From: Bacteroidetes bacterium QH_1_64_81
GTDB taxonomy: Bacteria; Bacteroidota; Rhodothermia; Rhodothermales; Salinibacteraceae
DNA length: 10,172 nucleotides
Assembly: GCA_003022655.1 (NCBI GenBank)
Contig: PXSX01000393.1
Span: 12,575 to 22,746, forward strand
Reading direction: 5' to 3'
Shown: one piece after another, positions 7,536-10,172 of the stretch
Numbering within the stretch: the stretch's first letter is position 1
Layout of the letters: every line of letters begins with the position of its first letter
Translations under genes and position numbers: made by a program
The notes under the pieces: model-generated
Database searches by the model: none
What the model was told of the DNA's origin: nothing
Seen by the model: the letters and a program-made list of their open reading frames with translations, nothing else

Positions 7536-8339
7536 TTGATTCATATAACCTCCAGGCGACTCTGCAGCGCAGAAATTGAAGAGAAGTACGTTGTTTGCCC
7601 TTCTTGTGACCGGCGAATACGGTGCGAGGAGTGTGACGAATTACTCCTGGCGGGAAAGGACAAATGCTATGTTTGTGGTGAGCCAATTCGTACTGACCAT
7701 GACCAGGGTCAAGGAACCAATACCTTTCATGTTGAAGAAGAGAGGGATGAGGATTCATTTCATCGCAGCATTGACATTGAAGTGTCAGACGAGGGCATTC
7801 AAGAAGCAGCACGAATAGCGAATCATTTCTTTTGGCGCGGGACAAAGAGAGAAATTCCAACACCAGAGGACGAGGAAAATGTCCCAGAGGCAATCCCTCC
7901 TGAAGCAGAAGTATCTGATACTGAGGTGGAAGAAGACGATTCCGAACCCCCAAATGATGTTCACAGTGACCAGGATGGGGCTGGAGAATCTGCCGTGCCA
8001 CAAGAGGGTGAGCCCTCCGAGATAGAGACATCCCGTAAGTCTGATATTGATATAAGAAAGATAGATTATAACTACGAGAAAGTGATGCTTTCACTATTTG
8101 ATCTAACCGAGCGGGAGGATGGTGACGATGCAGTGCCTCCAATAGAGTTTTATAAGCACCTGGAAGAGGCCTATGGTAGGAATAGCCTAAGCAAGAAAGA
8201 TGTTAGGGCAGCTATATCTCAGACTAACTACAGAGGAAAGTACTTTGATAAGACAGACAACGGAGAATATTATTTAACAGTGAAGGGTGCAGATAATGTC
8301 AAGTCTTGGATAAATGATGGATATGGAGATGAAGAATAG
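7536..8339 (+). CDS. Zinc-ribbon / acidic linker / winged-helix-like protein, first gene of a two-gene cassette
   Basis: I do not recognise a named family. From a TTG at 7536 the product has 267 residues. Res. 21-47 hold three CxxC pairs (C21/C24, C30/C33, C44/C47), a zinc-ribbon-like metal site. Res. 105-170 are very acidic, proline-rich and probably disordered. Res. 174-260 (YEKVMLSLFDL; LSKKDVRAAISQT; then KYFDKTDNGEYYLTVKGADNV) look like a winged helix with a terminal beta wing. The start is uncertain: the frame is open back to 7392, but that lies in another cassette across the attC-0 cut at 7508/7509. The zinc ribbon needs a start before about 7595, where TTG 7536 is the only standard start codon; ATT/ATA starts are possible. 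No ribosome-binding site is seen. The next gene starts 2 bp after its stop, so translation is probably coupled. Base composition is distinctly more AT-rich than the left genes, suggesting foreign origin. A regulator, antitoxin or adaptor for the partner is possible. Confidence 0.8.
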   Translation: MIHITSRRLCSAEIEEKYVVCPSCDRRIRCEECDELLLAGKDKCYVCGEPIRTDHDQGQGTNTFHVEEERDEDSFHRSIDIEVSDEGIQEAARIANHFFWRGTKREIPTPEDEENVPEAIPPEAEVSDTEVEEDDSEPPNDVHSDQDGAGESAVPQEGEPSEIETSRKSDIDIRKIDYNYEKVMLSLFDLTEREDGDDAVPPIEFYKHLEEAYGRNSLSKKDVRAAISQTNYRGKYFDKTDNGEYYLTVKGADNVKSWINDGYGDEE

Positions 8340-8341
8340 TA

Positions 8342-9121
8342 ATGTCAATAGAGAAGTTCAAAGTAGTCAATTCAATTTCTCCACCACTTCCAGGGCATTT
8401 AGTGGAGAGCATGATCGAGGAGTATCAAGATATAAAGCAAAAGTATCTTCTAGGATACCTTGGTCCGTCGGAGCTGAATGCTGGAAGGTTTTGTGAGTGT
8501 GTTCTGCGTATAATCGAAGATCTAGACCAAGGTAGCTACACGCCGATGGGTGACGATTTAGATACGAGAAAGGTAATAAGAAGGGTGGAGAATAACACTA
8601 ACCTACCTGATGGAGTTAGACTTTATATTCCTCGCCTATGCCGTGTCCTCTTGGATGTAAGGAATAGTCGAGATGTCGCACATGTTGAAGAAGAGGTAAG
8701 CCCAAATCTCTCGGATTCCCTTCTGGTCAGTCAAGGAGCCGACTGGATATTAACGGAACTGATCAGAAACTATTACCCCTCTTCAATATCTGTTGACGAG
8801 GCTCAATCAATCGTTGACTCGATCAACGAAACAGAGGTGCCCGTAGTCCAAGATGTAGGTGGGTTCTTAAGAGTGTTAAACCCTGATATGCCTTACAAAG
8901 AGCAGGTATTAGCAATTCTTCACCATCAACATCCATCTCCTGTTTCCGACCAAGATTTAATCGACTATACAGGATATAAAAATAGTACTAGGATGAAAAA
9001 CAATCTGCTTCCTGATATACACAGAGAGTCACTTATTCATTATTCTAATGGCGAGTGTGAAATATTAAGACGCGGGATAGTTCACGTTGAGGAGAATATA
9101 GATCTTGATATGAGGGTATAA
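8342..9121 (+). CDS. HEPN-like protein with C-terminal winged-helix-like domain, second gene of the cassette
   Basis: 259 residues from ATG 8342, two bases after the upstream stop, with GGAG at 8325-8328 a little far upstream. The N-terminal two thirds are helical. Within it, LDVRNSRDVAHVEEEV carries R107-N108 and H114, an R-x6-H arrangement compatible with the Rx4-6H RNase motif of HEPN domains, followed by ADWILTELIRNYY (133-145), another helix. Res. 183-250 (YKEQVLAILHH; VSDQDLIDYTGYKNSTRMKNNL; then RRGIVHVEENI) resemble a winged helix, like the end of the partner protein. HEPN RNases are common toxins in toxin-antitoxin, abortive-infection and CRISPR-associated systems. A role as an RNA-targeting effector controlled by the upstream zinc-ribbon protein is inference. 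It could instead be a non-catalytic HEPN fold. The gene is AT-rich and followed directly by an attC, so it shares a cassette with the preceding gene. Confidence 0.82.
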   Translation: MSIEKFKVVNSISPPLPGHLVESMIEEYQDIKQKYLLGYLGPSELNAGRFCECVLRIIEDLDQGSYTPMGDDLDTRKVIRRVENNTNLPDGVRLYIPRLCRVLLDVRNSRDVAHVEEEVSPNLSDSLLVSQGADWILTELIRNYYPSSISVDEAQSIVDSINETEVPVVQDVGGFLRVLNPDMPYKEQVLAILHHQHPSPVSDQDLIDYTGYKNSTRMKNNLLPDIHRESLIHYSNGECEILRRGIVHVEENIDLDMRV

Positions 9122-9150
9122 TTACATATTATGCTCTATGCGGTAGAGAG

Positions 9151-9274
9151 GTATAACACATCGCTACACCTGACGAAAAGAGGAGGCCAATTGGTTTCGC
9201 TTGAGCATCAGCACCTCCATTGCTTTTAACAATGGTAGTGCCGCGACTTTTCGCAGGTGAGTTTCCCGTTATAC
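9151..9274 (+). other. attC recombination site (attC-1), end of the two-gene cassette
   Basis: R'' GTATAAC (9151-9157) and R' GTTATAC (9268-9274) are perfect inverted boxes matching the integron consensus. The inner arms CACCTGACGAAAAG and CTTTTCGCAGGTG (9239-9257 region) pair completely apart from one extra A in the left arm, the extrahelical base that sets strand choice in attC folding. The length, 124 bp, and the variable central loop are in the range of chromosomal-integron attC sites. It lies 29 bp after the preceding stop codon and 49 bp before the next gene. Confidence 0.9.
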
Positions 9275-9323
9275 GCACCACACAAGTCGTCCCCATTCCA
9301 CTCACTCGAAACCACCGCATTTC

Positions 9324-9758
9324 ATGAATGAGGAAATAATTCTTGAGTCAGACACAGGCGAATTTACCTTGACGACGCACAAGGTGCGCTTGACGGCTCG
9401 CCAATTTGGACAGGCGAGCGTAAAAAGCATCATGCTGCAAGAACTCACTGGCTGCGAAATCAGGTACGTGAGCAAGCCGTGGCTTTTGGTTTTAGCTGCT
9501 ATCGCCTTTATCGGCGGACTGCTGATCGGCAACGAGTCAGCTGTGACACTTGGAGTCGTCGTTGCCGTTGCAGCGGTGGCAGCTTATTTCAAATTCCGTC
9601 ATCAAGCGGTGGTGTTGTCGTCTCCGAGCGTCAAGCTGAACTTGAGTCTGAAAGGAATGAGTCTGGACAGCGCGGTAGACATGATAGACAAGGTGGAGTC
9701 GGCCAAGCACGAGCGAATGACTTTGGGTCAGAAAAGACCAGCTTCCTCGAATGCGTAA
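9324..9758 (+). CDS. Small membrane protein with two transmembrane helices, integron cassette gene
   Basis: 144 residues from ATG 9324. A beta-rich N-terminus (ILESDTGEFTLTTHKVRLTA) resembles half of a PH-like domain. Two adjacent hydrophobic helices follow (about 52-69 and 72-88, VLAAIAFIGGLLIG and VTLGVVVAVAAVAAY), then a second beta/helix part (VVLSSPSVKLNLSLKGMSLDSAVDMIDKVESAKHER). The pattern of a small PH-like cytoplasmic domain split by a membrane hairpin is seen in hypothetical proteins from integron cassettes, but this is from memory and not a firm family assignment. No signal peptide. It sits alone in its cassette between attC-1 and attC-2, the stop only six bases before attC-2. Function unknown; membrane sensing or stress roles are guesses. 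Confidence 0.82.
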   Translation: MNEEIILESDTGEFTLTTHKVRLTARQFGQASVKSIMLQELTGCEIRYVSKPWLLVLAAIAFIGGLLIGNESAVTLGVVVAVAAVAAYFKFRHQAVVLSSPSVKLNLSLKGMSLDSAVDMIDKVESAKHERMTLGQKRPASSNA

Positions 9759-9764
9759 AGGTAC

Positions 9765-9894
9765 GTATAACCCATCGTTGCACCTGACGGTGGGCGTGTC
9801 GGCGTCGACCGCCGCGGTTACCTTATCGTAACGTTTTGCTAAATTTCAGAAGCAGTGCCAGCGAACCCACCGCAGGTGAACTCGATCGTTATGC
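9765..9894 (+). other. attC recombination site (attC-2)
   Basis: R'' GTATAAC (9765-9771) and R' GTTATGC (9888-9894) flank a strong imperfect palindrome. CACCTGACGGTGGG (from 9781) pairs with CCCACCGCAGGTG (9866-9878), 13 pairs plus one unpaired A in the left arm, exactly as in attC-1. The first 25 bases of attC-1 and attC-2 differ at only three positions, so the two sites belong to one attC family. Length is 130 bp. It ends the cassette with the small membrane protein. Confidence 0.92.
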
Positions 9895-9971
9895 CTCCGC
9901 CACTGAACTGATGGTCGAATGGTGCGTTTTGACTGATGTACGTTCTCACCAGCTAACGAGCGCGGATTCCG

Positions 9972-10172
9972 ATGAAAGTGACGATCGATCTCCCCGACCG
10001 GTTTGGAGATATTGACGAGACATATGCCCGGGAGGCCCTCGTGGCTACGCTTTACAGCAATGGCAAGCTTTCCGGGCGTGAAGCACGGCAAATTTTGGGG
10101 ATGAGCCGGCGCGACTTCGAGGATATGTTGCCGCGTTACGGATTTTCCGTGCTGGTCGACAGTGAGGAAAAC
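9972..10172 (+). CDS. UPF0175-family antitoxin-like protein, 3' end outside window
   Basis: 67 codons from ATG 9972 run off the right edge without a stop. The pattern MKVTIDLPDRF, then ALVATLYSNGKLSGREARQI (22-41) and GMSRRDFEDMLPRYGFSV (43-60), matches the small UPF0175 family: a beta strand, a helix with LYxxGKLS, then a helix-turn-helix-like part with SRRxF. UPF0175 genes are commonly found next to PIN-domain (DUF3368-type) toxins and are regarded as their antitoxins, so a PIN toxin gene may follow outside the window. Family members are only slightly longer than what is seen, so few codons are probably missing. It begins 77 bases after the attC-2 right box and is the first gene of the next cassette. 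Toxin-antitoxin cassettes are well known stabilisers of chromosomal integrons. No ribosome-binding site is evident. Confidence 0.85.
   Translation, partial: MKVTIDLPDRFGDIDETYAREALVATLYSNGKLSGREARQILGMSRRDFEDMLPRYGFSVLVDSEEN

Larger units (their letters stand above)
6125..10172. mobile_element. Integron: broken intI, candidate attI region and cassette array (continues past right edge)
   Basis: The layout is diagnostic: an IntI-type integrase on the minus strand, then genes all on the plus strand, each followed by an attC-like palindrome ending in GTTRRRY. Using the known cut between G and TT, the cassettes are up to 7508, 7509-9268, 9269-9888, and 9889 to beyond the window. The cassette genes of B and C are visibly less GC-rich than the metabolic genes to the left and have no functional link to them. 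The similar attC arms suggest a lineage-specific chromosomal integron rather than a clinical mobile type. The left boundary is set by the integrase, which ends 104 bp from glgX; no end repeats were found. Confidence 0.82.

Noticed and set aside
7267..7539. 90-codon plus-strand frame in the first putative cassette
   Set aside because: It runs through the hairpins and the attC, starts with TTG and has no protein-like pattern; the segment looks non-coding.
7372..8142. 256-codon minus-strand frame opposite the zinc-ribbon gene
   Set aside because: It overlaps the attC and a plus-strand gene with coherent CxxC and winged-helix-like segments; the antisense product is low in recognisable structure.
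9129..9320. 63-codon minus-strand frame across attC-1
   Set aside because: Lies almost wholly within the recombination site; open by chance.
9846..10091. 81-codon minus-strand frame across attC-2 and the UPF0175 gene
   Set aside because: Overlaps an attC arm and a plus-strand gene with clear family motifs.

Overview
The window suggests an extremely halophilic member of the Bacteroidota/Rhodothermota, close in style to Salinibacter. The left 6 kb is GC-rich and its three metabolic enzymes are strongly acidic (runs such as [13 protein letters not shown]), which is typical of salt-in halophiles. This placement is inferred from protein character and base composition, not from a search.

Left part (1-6020): a glucan/trehalose block. 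treS (trehalose synthase, minus strand, cut by the window edge) lies downstream of glgE (maltosyltransferase, minus strand). They are separated by about 100 bp made of interleaved AACGTT-type repeats. glgX (glycogen debranching enzyme) is transcribed divergently from glgE across a 245-bp intergenic region. TreS interconverts trehalose and maltose, a maltokinase (not in the window) would phosphorylate maltose, GlgE adds maltosyl units to alpha-glucan, and GlgX trims branches. Together they link a compatible solute to the glycogen store.

Right part (6125-10172): an integron. An IntI-type tyrosine recombinase lies on the minus strand, convergent with glgX, and is broken by a single extra base near 6670-6672. 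Upstream of it is an AT-rich stretch with a repeated TTGACATAT, where attI and the cassette promoter would be expected. A GC-rich, hairpin-rich stretch follows, ending in a degenerate attC (R' GTTATAT at 7508-7514). All genes to the right read away from the integrase and are separated by two well-formed attC sites (9151-9274 and 9765-9894). All three sites carry the same unpaired A in the left arm.

The cassettes are: (A) an apparently gene-free segment up to 7508; (B) a clearly AT-richer two-gene cassette, 7509-9268, with a zinc-ribbon/acidic-linker/winged-helix-like protein followed 2 bp later by a HEPN-like protein carrying an R-x6-H motif; (C) a small two-helix membrane protein, 9269-9888; (D) a UPF0175-family antitoxin-like gene that runs off the right edge. 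Cassette B is the best candidate for an undescribed system, possibly toxin-antitoxin or anti-phage. The 104 bp between glgX and the integrase shows no convincing terminator or gene.
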